A model generated the notes under the pieces. The model had not been told where the DNA came from, did no database searches, and saw nothing but the letters and a program-made list of their open reading frames with translations. 64,000 nucleotides of DNA from Vibrio profundi. GTDB lineage: Bacteria > Pseudomonadota > Gammaproteobacteria > Enterobacterales > Vibrionaceae. The translations under genes and the position numbers were made by a program. This document shows positions 27,998 through 36,203 of this stretch, piece after piece. Where the stretch lies: positions 310,001 to 374,000 of the forward strand of contig NZ_RZIS01000002.1 in assembly GCF_005281835.1 (NCBI RefSeq), written 5' to 3'. Position 1 is the stretch's first letter, and every line of letters begins with the position of its first letter.

Positions 27998-28390
27998 ATG
28001 AAAGTGCATGAATGTGTATCATTTCTTTTAGTGAATAAAGACCAAATACTGCTCGAAAAGCGCGCCCTAGATAAGGCAACTGACCCAGGTCTTATTGCCA
28101 TTCCCGGTGGTCATATCGAAGTGGGCGAAAATCAAATTCAAGCGCTCCACCGTGAAATGAAAGAAGAGCTCGATGTTACCCCAACCCATTACCATTATTT
28201 GTGCTCCCTTTATCACCCGACTAAAGAGTTGCAGCTGCTCCATTACTACATCGTTGATGTATGGGAAGGTGACATCGTGTCGCTAGAAGCGGACGCCGTA
28301 GAGTGGTACTCAATTGGCTCCGCTCCAATCGATATTGCAGCGGACCAATTGGCGTTAGCTGAAGTTGAACGTGTGTATCGCTTTTTATGA
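27998..28390 (+). CDS. Nudix hydrolase
   Basis: The 130-residue protein carries a full Nudix box (GGHIEVGENQIQALHREMKE then ELDV, about residues 36-59). ATG 27998 follows AGGAAC. Substrate is unknown. The phosphotransferase gene starts 27 bases downstream and may share the transcript. Confidence 0.87.
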   Translation: MKVHECVSFLLVNKDQILLEKRALDKATDPGLIAIPGGHIEVGENQIQALHREMKEELDVTPTHYHYLCSLYHPTKELQLLHYYIVDVWEGDIVSLEADAVEWYSIGSAPIDIAADQLALAEVERVYRFL

Positions 28391-28417
28391 ATTTCAGATA
28401 ACCAGTGAGGGACAAAA

Positions 28418-29380
28418 ATGGAAAGCGAACGATTAACACGCGTCCTTCAGCAGTGGCGGTATAGCGTTGAGCCTGCTTCTATTTTTGCAGAATCTTTAGG
28501 TGCGACTAACCGTGTTTTCGCCCTCGGCTCTCCCGCAAAGTACTACTTAAGGGAATATCGCACTGACGATCTGAAAAAGATTCAAACTGAGCATGATTTG
28601 TTGTGCTCATTATCAAACCATGTAGATGCAATTATTCCCCCTTTACCGACGGAAAAAGGTAAGAGCTTTGTGCAAATGTACGGTAAGGCTTATGCGTTGT
28701 TTCCTGCTGCTAAGGGCAGGTTGGTTAGCCAATCGGATCTGACGGTTTCTCACGCCTTTTGTGCAGGGGAAATGCTCGCGACGCTTCACAAACTCTTGGC
28801 TGAATTAGACTCCGGACGATTTGTTACTGTTGAACTTAAGTGGGACAAAAGTGAATGGTTAACTCGTTTAGACTTAGTGATAGAAGAAATTCGCAAGGCC
28901 GGCAGTGAAGATGAATGGGTTCTACAGCGGGCTAAACAGCAAAGAAACTATTTAGCGCAGTCTAATGATCATCATTATATTCCAACGACTCAGCGTTCCT
29001 TAATTCATGGCGATTACCACCATTTTAATCTGTTTTTTGACGAACAAGATAACGTCAGTGGTGTGATTGATTGGGATTTATTGCAGTACATGCCGCCTGC
29101 TTATGAAGTCGCAAGAGCGTGCGCTTACATGTTTCAGCTGGACGTAAGCAAGTCGACCGCATTCATTCGTGGCTATCAAACGCAAAAGTCCCTAAGCCAA
29201 GAAGCGTTGAGCGATGGGGTGAAAGCGTGGGGTATGTTTGCTGATCACCACGTGTGGGCGTTAGAAGAGGTGTTCCTCAATGCCAACTTATCGGCGAAAA
29301 AGTTTATCCCACGTCAGAAATTCACGCCCTTTGCTCAATTATGGGCGCCGATCGAGCGTGAGTTAATGAGAATGCCGTAA
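28418..29380 (+). CDS. APH-fold phosphotransferase
   Basis: The 320-residue protein shows the aminoglycoside/homoserine-kinase-type catalytic loop LIHGDYHHFNLFFD (about 195) and the metal-binding SGVIDWDLLQ. The N-terminal LREYRTDDLKKIQTEHDLL includes the probable ATP-binding Lys. These proteins phosphorylate small metabolites, choline-like molecules or antibiotics; the substrate here is not known. A GAGGGA site precedes the ATG. Confidence 0.85.
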   Translation: MESERLTRVLQQWRYSVEPASIFAESLGATNRVFALGSPAKYYLREYRTDDLKKIQTEHDLLCSLSNHVDAIIPPLPTEKGKSFVQMYGKAYALFPAAKGRLVSQSDLTVSHAFCAGEMLATLHKLLAELDSGRFVTVELKWDKSEWLTRLDLVIEEIRKAGSEDEWVLQRAKQQRNYLAQSNDHHYIPTTQRSLIHGDYHHFNLFFDEQDNVSGVIDWDLLQYMPPAYEVARACAYMFQLDVSKSTAFIRGYQTQKSLSQEALSDGVKAWGMFADHHVWALEEVFLNANLSAKKFIPRQKFTPFAQLWAPIERELMRMP

Positions 29381-29449
29381 TCAGATTGGTATGATCGACT
29401 CCAGATAGGGAAAGGCGTTGGTGTTCTTAGGCAATAAAATAAAAAGTGA

Positions 29450-30067
29450 ATGTTCATGGAAGAAAATGCAGAAATTTGGCGGAAGTACTACGAAAAAGCA
29501 CTCAAGCGGCCTCATTCTTTTGCCACCCAAGAGGCAGAGAGCAAAGTGGAATGTGACCTCAAAGTCGCGATTGATTGTGGCTGTGGCACTGGGAGTGATG
29601 TGGCCTATTTAGCGGATAAAGGTTATCAGGTTCATGGGTTTGATATTAATTCTGATGCTATTGCTATTTGTCGGGATCGTTTCGGCGGGCAGCCATTGGT
29701 AGACGTTACTCAATCTACATTTGAAAGCTTCGATTACCCGAAGGCGAGTTTAGTTGTCGCTCATTCCAGCCTATTTTTTGCGGACCCTCAATACTTCCCA
29801 AAAGTATGGCAGCGAATAGAGGCGTGCTTAGATATTGGAGGGGTGTTTGCTGGTGATTTTATGGGAGAAAAAGACAGTTGGGCGTCGAATTATCGTAGCC
29901 CGACCACGCCATTAACTAGGGCTGAAGTGGCTGATCTACTGGCAAATTTTGAGGTGATCAGTTTCACTGAACGTGACGAACACGCGAAAACGTCACTTGG
30001 TCGGATGAAGCATTGGCATACTTTCTCGGTGATTGCGATTAAGCGTAGTGAGAGAGGTCAAAAATGA
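29450..30067 (+). CDS. Class I SAM-dependent methyltransferase
   Basis: The 205-residue protein has motif I AIDCGCGTGSDVAYL (about residue 40), followed by the acidic ribose-binding HGFDINSDAI and a VVAHSSLFF motif IV. Length and layout fit small-molecule methyltransferases of the tellurite-resistance/TehB-like group. The next gene overlaps by ATGA, so translation is coupled. Confidence 0.87.
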   Translation: MFMEENAEIWRKYYEKALKRPHSFATQEAESKVECDLKVAIDCGCGTGSDVAYLADKGYQVHGFDINSDAIAICRDRFGGQPLVDVTQSTFESFDYPKASLVVAHSSLFFADPQYFPKVWQRIEACLDIGGVFAGDFMGEKDSWASNYRSPTTPLTRAEVADLLANFEVISFTERDEHAKTSLGRMKHWHTFSVIAIKRSERGQK

Positions 30068-30840
30068 GCGAGCAAGAACTGTCTAAAATGGGCCAAGCCA
30101 CGGTCACAATGACTGAAGTGTCTGGTGAACCTTGCATTAAGAAACGAAATGCCTCTGCTATTGAAATCGGATTCTATAAGCATGCAGCGCCTGCATTACT
30201 TGGAGTACACACGCCAAAGGTTGTAGCCATAGAGGGATATGAGTTATGCATTGAATTTATCCCCAATTCGATGAGTTTGCAGCAATTGCAATCTGATACG
30301 CGCACGTTCGAACAACTTGCAGCAATACACGGCTCAAACTATCAACCCAATTTTGAAGTAAAAAGACACCAATGGATACCAGAAGAGACTGAACAGGCAC
30401 TGCAAGCGCTCACTTTGCCGGAAACCACTCAAGCGAGTATTAGGCACATCCAGACGCTAGCCCATCCGCTTTTTGAATGTTCGACGCTGATTTCTGGCGA
30501 TACTAACGATGGCAATTGGGGTATGAGGCACAATGGCGATCTCGTGTTGTTTGATTGGGAGCGCTTTGGTTTTGGTAGCCCTGCGATTGATTTAGCGCCT
30601 TTGGTTTATCAGATGGGTAGTATGGCAGACTATGAATCTGTGGTTGCTCAATACTCCCGCCATAATACGCGCGTCTCAGAAGCAGCCTTGCTTAAACAGC
30701 TCATTATTGCGAAGTGCTGGATCGCTGTTGAAGTGAGCAATTTGTTGGTACAACGAAATAAACCAGAAGCCGCGATGTACCTTGATTGGTTTAACCAAAA
30801 ATTACCCTGTTGGCTAGATAAAGTCGAAAAAGAGCTGTAA
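30064..30840 (+). CDS. APH-fold phosphotransferase-like protein
   Basis: The 258-residue protein starts within the methyltransferase stop (ATGA overlap). It keeps the catalytic loop as SGDTNDGNWGM, where canonical APH enzymes have HGDxxxxN; His is thus replaced by Ser. The metal loop is LVLFDWERFGFG. This looks like a divergent kinase of unknown substrate, translationally coupled to the methyltransferase. Confidence 0.78.
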   Translation: MSEQELSKMGQATVTMTEVSGEPCIKKRNASAIEIGFYKHAAPALLGVHTPKVVAIEGYELCIEFIPNSMSLQQLQSDTRTFEQLAAIHGSNYQPNFEVKRHQWIPEETEQALQALTLPETTQASIRHIQTLAHPLFECSTLISGDTNDGNWGMRHNGDLVLFDWERFGFGSPAIDLAPLVYQMGSMADYESVVAQYSRHNTRVSEAALLKQLIIAKCWIAVEVSNLLVQRNKPEAAMYLDWFNQKLPCWLDKVEKEL

Positions 30841-30860
30841 CTCTGTTTGCTCAGAGTTTT
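30839..30860 (+). terminator. Hairpin terminator overlapping the phosphotransferase stop
   Basis: AACTCTG pairs with CAGAGTT around a 6-base loop, followed by TTAAGG; the upstream arm includes the last base of the stop codon. Confidence 0.55.
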
Positions 30861-30930
30861 AAGGTACAAGCGGATGAGTCTATGTGGCTATAGGCGGTGA
30901 TACCTTAAAGTATTCCCTAACTGTGGCAGC

Positions 30931-31488
30931 CTAAGCTATAGATTTAAGTACCTCAATGCTCTGCTGGGCGATATCGTCCCCATTGCCTGTCATGTACGCA
31001 CTGATTATCGCGCCTTCTTTCATGATACAAATCGCGTTGAGTAGCTTGTCATTGTCGCTATGTAAATGTTGGCCAATTAGCTGTTTAACCTGTCGTTTAT
31101 GAGAGCTGCAATAACAAGCGATCTCGCTGTTAAGGTCGGCAAATTCTGCGGATGTATTGATAAAAAAACAGCCCCTAAACTCTCCAAGCTCTCCAAGCTC
31201 TGGCTCCTGACTGTTAAACCAATCACTTAACCCTACAAAGAGCTGTTCGATGACTTCTTGGTTGGAACTCGTTCCCGCTAACTTACCTTCTAGCCAACTC
31301 ATAAAGGTGTTATGTCGTTGTTCTAACACTGCCAGAATTAGCGCGTCTTTGCTTTCAAAGTGGCTATATAACGTGCGCTTGGCGACACCAGAAACCTTTA
31401 ACACTTCATTGATACCAATCGAATTAATACCGTTTTTGTAAAACAGATCTAAAGCTGTATCGAGCAGATGTTGGCGTTTTGGGTTCAT
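30931..31488 (-). CDS. TetR-family transcriptional regulator
   Basis: ATG 31488 has CCGGAGGA as ribosome site; the longer frame to 31587 would run through the operator and is rejected. The 185-residue product has the TetR helix-turn-helix (INSIGINEVLKVSGVAKRTL, YSHFESKDAL) and a helical ligand domain. It is divergent from the HPP-family gene, with a 44-bp nested palindrome between them, so it very likely represses itself and that gene. Confidence 0.92.
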   Translation of the reverse strand: MNPKRQHLLDTALDLFYKNGINSIGINEVLKVSGVAKRTLYSHFESKDALILAVLEQRHNTFMSWLEGKLAGTSSNQEVIEQLFVGLSDWFNSQEPELGELGEFRGCFFINTSAEFADLNSEIACYCSSHKRQVKQLIGQHLHSDNDKLLNAICIMKEGAIISAYMTGNGDDIAQQSIEVLKSIA

Positions 31489-31521
31489 TGAATCCTCCGG
31501 TAAAAAATGAGTTTGACATGG

Positions 31522-31565
31522 GTAGACCACTCTGTCTACTATCTTGTGTAGACAGAGTGGTCTAC
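31522..31565. promoter_or_regulatory. 44-bp nested palindrome, probable TetR-type double operator
   Basis: Two 18-bp arms, GTAGACCACTCTGTCTAC (31522-31539) and GTAGACAGAGTGGTCTAC (31548-31565), are exact reverse complements separated by 8 bases. Each arm is itself a GTAGAC-N6-GTCTAC palindrome, as expected for two regulator dimers bound 26 bp apart. The site fills the space between the TetR gene and the HPP-family gene. Confidence 0.9.
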
Positions 31566-31578
31566 TTTTGAGGTGTTT

Positions 31579-32037
31579 ATGAATCATATTGTTGTATCGA
31601 GTATTGCAGGGCTAGGCGCAGCATTGGCAATAGGGCTATTGTCTTACATGGAAAAGTCTTTAGGAGAAGTCGCGTTAATCATGGCACCATTTGGTGCGAC
31701 AGCGGTTTTGGTTTTTGGTGTCCCTCAGAGCCCACTTGCTCAGCCAAAAAATGTTATTCTCGGTCACTTAATTACCGCGTTTATTGGAGTGTGTTTCACT
31801 CAATATGTCGGTGTTACTCCTGCTACATTGGCGATAGCAACTGGACTAGGGGTGAGCGCAATGTTGCTAACGAAGACCACACATCCGCCTGCTGGGGCTA
31901 ATCCAATATTGATCATGCTTTCAGCCCAAAGTTGGGGTTTTATTGTTACTCCGGTGCTTATTGGCGCAGTCGCGATAGTGTTAGTTGGTAAGGGAATGCA
32001 CAAAGCCCAGTTGGTGTTTACAAAGGTCGAGAGCTGA
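31579..32037 (+). CDS. HPP-family membrane protein
   Basis: From ATG 31579 (GAGG upstream) the product has 152 residues and about four membrane spans. The family signature is visible as LLTKTTHPPAGANPILIML, with APFGATAVLVFGVPQSPLAQP earlier. HPP proteins have been linked to nitrite transport in plastids and cyanobacteria; whether that applies here is unknown. Regulation by the divergent TetR protein is inferred from the palindrome in between. Confidence 0.87.
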   Translation: MNHIVVSSIAGLGAALAIGLLSYMEKSLGEVALIMAPFGATAVLVFGVPQSPLAQPKNVILGHLITAFIGVCFTQYVGVTPATLAIATGLGVSAMLLTKTTHPPAGANPILIMLSAQSWGFIVTPVLIGAVAIVLVGKGMHKAQLVFTKVES

Positions 32038-32169
32038 TAAAAACAGGTTTTGATCGTCAATTGTTGCGTGAAGAGGGCGTCATTTTGCTAGTGCTTTCAA
32101 CGCTATTAGGCCAACCTTCGTGCTATGATTTGCACACTATTCCAAACGTGAAATATTGAGCGTGAAATC

Positions 32170-32559
32170 ATGAACACTCATCCATTAGAAATATACCGAG
32201 GCCCACTTGAAGCGATTCGTGCGGGCTCAAAAAAAGTAGAGATCAGAACCAATAACAGCTACGAAGCGATTCGTTACGATGAGCTTGCCGTTGGAGACAG
32301 AATCTCGTTCCAAGTGATTTCGGGACCTCCGTTTATTGGATTAGACGTGATCGATCCAAATGCACTCACGGTCGAAGTTGTGGCAGTAAGGCAATATCCA
32401 GACCCGAAAGCCTTGCTACTGGGTGAAGGTATGGAAGTACTGTCGACGCTGTGTGACACCATTGAAGAAGGTATCGAGCTACTCTATAGCTTCCATGAAT
32501 ACAAAGAAATGATCCCTGTTCATGGCATCTTCGCGATAGAAATTAAAGTATTAGATTAA
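32170..32559 (+). CDS. ASCH-domain protein
   Basis: The 129-residue protein opens HPLEIYRGPLEAIRAGSKKV then EIRTNN, the RNA-binding-like ASCH fold with its conserved Gly-x-Lys-x-hydrophobic-Glu-x-Arg core. Some ASCH proteins hydrolyse N4-acetylcytidine (YqfB); others are of unknown role. Monocistronic. Confidence 0.78.
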   Translation: MNTHPLEIYRGPLEAIRAGSKKVEIRTNNSYEAIRYDELAVGDRISFQVISGPPFIGLDVIDPNALTVEVVAVRQYPDPKALLLGEGMEVLSTLCDTIEEGIELLYSFHEYKEMIPVHGIFAIEIKVLD

Positions 32560-32595
32560 CCTTATCTAAGACTAGAGGTCGGCTTTATCGCGTGT

Positions 32596-33474
32596 TTAAT
32601 CTTGTAAGCTTTCCACGATAAAGTCGACAAAAGTGCGAGTTTTGAGAGATAACGCTCGGCTTCTAAATAGTAGATAGATGGGCTTTGGCTCCGGCTCGAA
32701 ATCACTCAACATTTCAATTAGCTCCCCTCGCTCGATTTCTTTCTCTGTGAGCATCTTCGGTTGCAGTACTATACCAGCCCCTTGAAGCGCAGCGGATTTG
32801 AGTACATGTCCGTTGTTAGAGGCTAAGCGAGCATTGTTCTTACTAAAGGCATCCGTTTCCAACTTTAAGCTTTGTAGTGTTTGTCCCTGGCTGAATACAA
32901 ACCCCAAACAGGCATGATGTTTTAGTTCTTCTAAATCCTTAGGTGTCCCTTGGTGCTGCAAGTAAGCGGGGGAGGCACAAAACCCCACTTCGTAATCCCC
33001 AAGTTTACGCGCGATTAAAGCAGAGTCGTGCAACTCACCAATGCGTATCAAAATATCAGCGTCGGAGGTAAATGGATCAACAATCGAGTTGTCGACCGTC
33101 ATCTCGACGTCAAGCAGTGGATGAGCTTGTAAAAAGCTCGCCACAACAGGCGCTAGCCATTCACTGCCTAAAGTGACTGGGCAATTGACTTTGATGGTAC
33201 CCATAGGCGTGTTTTCTAGGGTTTGGATACGATTTTCGGCTAACGTGATGTCGCTAATAATTCGCTTACATTCTTCGTAATAAATTTGCCCGCTTTCGGT
33301 GAGCGATTGCTTACGTGTGGTTCGATTCAACAAGCAAGTTTCCAGTGACGATTCTAAAAATTGAATATGCTTACCGATCATAGTGGCGGAAACATCAAAG
33401 TGATTGGCCGCATTACGAAAGCTCCCATTTTCAACCACGTAAATGAAAACCTGCATGCTTTTCAATTTGTCCAT
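32596..33474 (-). CDS. LysR-family transcriptional regulator
   Basis: ATG 33474 gives 292 residues starting MDKLKSMQVFIYVVENGSF, the LysR helix-turn-helix region; the upstream TTG start is unnecessary. The effector domain includes VNCPVTLGSEWLAPVVASFL. The gene is divergent from the monooxygenase/oxidoreductase pair over about 100 bases and probably regulates it. Confidence 0.9.
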   Translation of the reverse strand: MDKLKSMQVFIYVVENGSFRNAANHFDVSATMIGKHIQFLESSLETCLLNRTTRKQSLTESGQIYYEECKRIISDITLAENRIQTLENTPMGTIKVNCPVTLGSEWLAPVVASFLQAHPLLDVEMTVDNSIVDPFTSDADILIRIGELHDSALIARKLGDYEVGFCASPAYLQHQGTPKDLEELKHHACLGFVFSQGQTLQSLKLETDAFSKNNARLASNNGHVLKSAALQGAGIVLQPKMLTEKEIERGELIEMLSDFEPEPKPIYLLFRSRALSLKTRTFVDFIVESLQD

Positions 33475-33573
33475 TATCAACTCTGAGTTTATTAAGAATG
33501 AATTCTAGTCTAGTTTATCTAACCAGAGGCGACAATTATATTGATGCTTTCCTTAATTAAATCGATGTGATGT

Positions 33574-33879
33574 ATGCCAGAGCAACAAGCTAAGTTATCG
33601 GTGAGTGCCGTTATTACCATTAAACCAGAAGTGGATCTTGCAGAAGGGATCGCCGCTATTCAGCAATTTTGTGTTGATATGAACAGCGAGCCAGGCTGTG
33701 AAATGGCGGTTGCGCATCAAGATAAGCAAAACCCACGCAATATTGTGTTGTGGGAGATCTACCAAGATCAAGCGGCCTTTAGCGCGCACTTTGAAGCGGT
33801 GCATACTCAGGCATTTTTTGACAAAGGAATCACTGAATTGAGCTGGGCAAGTGAATCTTACCCGCTAGACATCAAATAG
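33574..33879 (+). CDS. ABM-domain putative quinol monooxygenase
   Basis: The 101-residue protein has the dimeric ferredoxin-like ABM fold: MNSEPGCEMAVAHQDKQNPR, then VLWEIYQDQAAFSAHFEAVH. Related small proteins (YgiN-like) act on quinols or are accessory. It is followed after 9 bases by the Gfo/Idh/MocA gene, so they form an operon. Confidence 0.85.
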   Translation: MPEQQAKLSVSAVITIKPEVDLAEGIAAIQQFCVDMNSEPGCEMAVAHQDKQNPRNIVLWEIYQDQAAFSAHFEAVHTQAFFDKGITELSWASESYPLDIK

Positions 33880-33888
33880 GAGCGAAGT

Positions 33889-34866
33889 ATGAAGTGGGCA
33901 ATCATAGGTACGAGTTTCATTTCAGACGTAATGGCTGAAGCGATTAAGAGCGATGAACAAAGTGAGTTGTATGCAGTAAGCGGGCGCTCTGAAGCGAACC
34001 TTGTTACTTTCGCTCGTAAACATAACGTGCAGAAGACCTTCACCGATTATGATGACCTGATTCACGACCCTGACGTGGATATGGTGTATATCGCGCTGCC
34101 GAACCACCTCCATCACGAGTTTATTATTAAAGCCGCATCGGCAGGCAAAGCGATACTGTGTGAAAAGTCTTTGTCTATCGACATGGAGAAAACGCACCAA
34201 GCGCTTGCAGCCGTGAAATCACATAACGTATTTTTCGCGGAAGGATTAATGTACTTGTGCCATCCGTTAATCACAGAAGCATTAAACGTTCTGAACTCAG
34301 GAAAAATTGGTGAGGTTCAGAATGTGCAAGCGTCTTATGTTGCTGCGATCTCTCAGTTTGTGAACCCAGATAGTAAAGGCGCGCTCTACAACCTTGGCTG
34401 CTACCCGATGTCTTTAGCGTATTTAGTGTTAAGCCAAGCAATGACTTCGGATCAATTGATGGATTTTGAAGTTTCTGCGTTTGGTAGAGCTGGTGAAGAT
34501 GGCAATATTTGTGAATCGAGTGCCACGTTCCGTTTTGCAAACCAAGTAAATGCTCAGCTTCACACCGCCGAGACTTATGGGCTTAAACACAGCTTCACTG
34601 TACTTGGCAGCAAAGGCGCTCTGACATTTACCTCTAACCCTTGGCTGCCAAGTGAAAATAATGCATTTGAAGTTGAAGTTTATGAGTCCAGCAAAGAAAC
34701 AATTGAAGTCGCTGCTGACGGCGATGCCTTCTACTACCAAGTGCGTGCCATCAGAGAAGCTTACGAAAGTGGTAAGAAGTCGTTAGAAGCACCCAAAGCA
34801 ACTTGGGAAACCTCAGAGGCCGTGATGAAGCTTCTAACCGAATGGGAATCAGCGACTAAGGTATAA
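33889..34866 (+). CDS. Gfo/Idh/MocA-family oxidoreductase
   Basis: The 325-residue protein starts with a Rossmann fold (WAIIGTSFISDVMAEAI), has the family motif CEKSLSIDMEKT where most members have EKP, and a C-terminal substrate domain. These enzymes oxidise sugar or polyol hydroxyls with NAD(P). The EKP Pro is replaced by Ser here. Substrate unknown. It is cotranscribed with the monooxygenase-like gene. Confidence 0.85.
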   Translation: MKWAIIGTSFISDVMAEAIKSDEQSELYAVSGRSEANLVTFARKHNVQKTFTDYDDLIHDPDVDMVYIALPNHLHHEFIIKAASAGKAILCEKSLSIDMEKTHQALAAVKSHNVFFAEGLMYLCHPLITEALNVLNSGKIGEVQNVQASYVAAISQFVNPDSKGALYNLGCYPMSLAYLVLSQAMTSDQLMDFEVSAFGRAGEDGNICESSATFRFANQVNAQLHTAETYGLKHSFTVLGSKGALTFTSNPWLPSENNAFEVEVYESSKETIEVAADGDAFYYQVRAIREAYESGKKSLEAPKATWETSEAVMKLLTEWESATKV

Positions 34867-34992
34867 CCGTAAACGAGCTTGTGTAAGGAACCTAATCGAT
34901 ATCTCATTTGTAGAGTAGCTCATTGCTTACTGGCTTTGATTACAATAGCGTGGTTTAGAATCAGAGATTGTACCTTAGCAGGGAGAGTGTAA

Positions 34993-35361
34993 ATGATTGG
35001 TTATCTGATCTTAGGGTCGAACAATATTCAAGCATCGAATGCGTTTTATAGCCCATTACTAGCGATGATGGAAGCGAAGCAGGTGGTTAATTCGGATAGC
35101 TTTCTCGCATGGAGCTTTGGTGAAGGCACGCCAGTATTTTCTATCAGAAAGCCTGCCGATGGTAATGAAGCGAGTAACGGAAACGGCACCTTGGTAGCGT
35201 TGCGAGCTTCGTCTACTGAAATGGTTGATAGGCTTCACCAGAAAGCGTTGAGTTTGGGTGGGCAAAATGAAGGTGATCCTGGCGTTCGCTCTGGTGGCTT
35301 TTACTGCGCGTATTTCAGGGATCCAGACGGTAATAAGCTGAATTTCCATTGTAAGCCATAA
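34993..35361 (+). CDS. VOC-family (glyoxalase-like) protein
   Basis: The 122-residue protein has the VOC fold, with IQASNAFYSPLLAMMEAK at the start and a C-terminal YFRDPDGNKLNFHCKP that carries a probable metal-ligand pattern. Its reaction is unknown. A strong terminator follows. Confidence 0.85.
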   Translation: MIGYLILGSNNIQASNAFYSPLLAMMEAKQVVNSDSFLAWSFGEGTPVFSIRKPADGNEASNGNGTLVALRASSTEMVDRLHQKALSLGGQNEGDPGVRSGGFYCAYFRDPDGNKLNFHCKP

Positions 35362-35390
35362 AGCGAAATTGATATTTTAAGAGGAATTTT

Positions 35391-35426
35391 AAGCCTTACC
35401 GACAAATAATGCGGTAAGGCTTTTTT
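35391..35426. terminator. Terminator between convergent VOC and hydrolase genes
   Basis: AAGCCTTACCG and GCGGTAAGGCTT form an 11-bp stem with a 9-base loop followed by TTTTTT. The T tract reaches the stop codon of the convergent hydrolase gene. Confidence 0.85.
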
Positions 35427-36201
35427 AGTTGAATCTAGACTGGTTGATCTGGAGCCAATCAGAAAGGTGAACGGCTACGAACTCAGGCTTTTCCATTGTC
35501 GATAAATGGCCGCACTCTGCTATCACATGCAAGGTGACCTCAGGGATGTGTTGAGCCATTAATAAGTGATTTTCGATCGGACACAGTAAGTCATCTTTAC
35601 CCGTTAAAACCAAGGTGGGTACTTGAATATCGGCAAGCAAAGGGCGAGCATCAGGACGAGAGGCAAGCGCTTTAGCGTGAGAAGAAAATGTCTCAAGGCC
35701 AATATTTGTTGCCATTTTACTGATTCGTGCGGTAAGTGAGTCATCACTTAGCTTTTGTGGGTGAATCAAAACTGGCATCAATACGTCTGGCGTGATCGAC
35801 TCGAATTCTCCTTGTTGAGCTCTCGCGACCAATGCGTCCCGTTTGCTGGATACTTCTGGCTTTTCATCGGCAGAGTTAGTGTCCATTAGGATAAGTCCTG
35901 TAACGCGCTCTGGGGCTTGGCGATACACTTCAAATGCTAAGATCCCGCCCATAGACAAGCCGCCAAGAATGAACTTATCAGGGGCATGTTTAAGCACCTC
36001 TTTGGCTAGCGCTTGCATGGATTCAAGGTTACCGAGGGAAGCTGTGGTAGGCGCCACCCAATCGGGCAGCTCCTTATTCACATCTTCAAATAACGTTTCA
36101 TCACACAGTAAGCCTGGAAGCCAAAGCAAAGGAATAGGTGCTCCTTGCCCTTCAGTTTGAGTAAGGACTTTTGATGAAGTATTCGTTTCAAGTGAAGGCA
36201 T
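35425..36201 (-). CDS. Alpha/beta hydrolase
   Basis: The 258-residue protein shows a full catalytic triad pattern: nucleophile elbow GGLSMGG (Ser about 93), acid in VLTGKDDLLCP, and His in ECGHLSTME. The family includes esterases, lactonases and C-C hydrolases. It is the last gene of the minus-strand operon with a bicupin, an SDR and a histidinol-dehydrogenase paralogue, 2 bases after the bicupin stop, so it probably cleaves an ester, lactone or beta-diketone intermediate. That role is inferred. Confidence 0.85.
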   Translation of the reverse strand: MPSLETNTSSKVLTQTEGQGAPIPLLWLPGLLCDETLFEDVNKELPDWVAPTTASLGNLESMQALAKEVLKHAPDKFILGGLSMGGILAFEVYRQAPERVTGLILMDTNSADEKPEVSSKRDALVARAQQGEFESITPDVLMPVLIHPQKLSDDSLTARISKMATNIGLETFSSHAKALASRPDARPLLADIQVPTLVLTGKDDLLCPIENHLLMAQHIPEVTLHVIAECGHLSTMEKPEFVAVHLSDWLQINQSRFN

Positions 36202-36203
36202 GG

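Noticed and set aside
24151..35361. Chromosomal integron cassette array
   Set aside because: Gene types suit cassettes, but no repeated attC-like palindromes are seen, and several genes are on the minus strand with their own operators.
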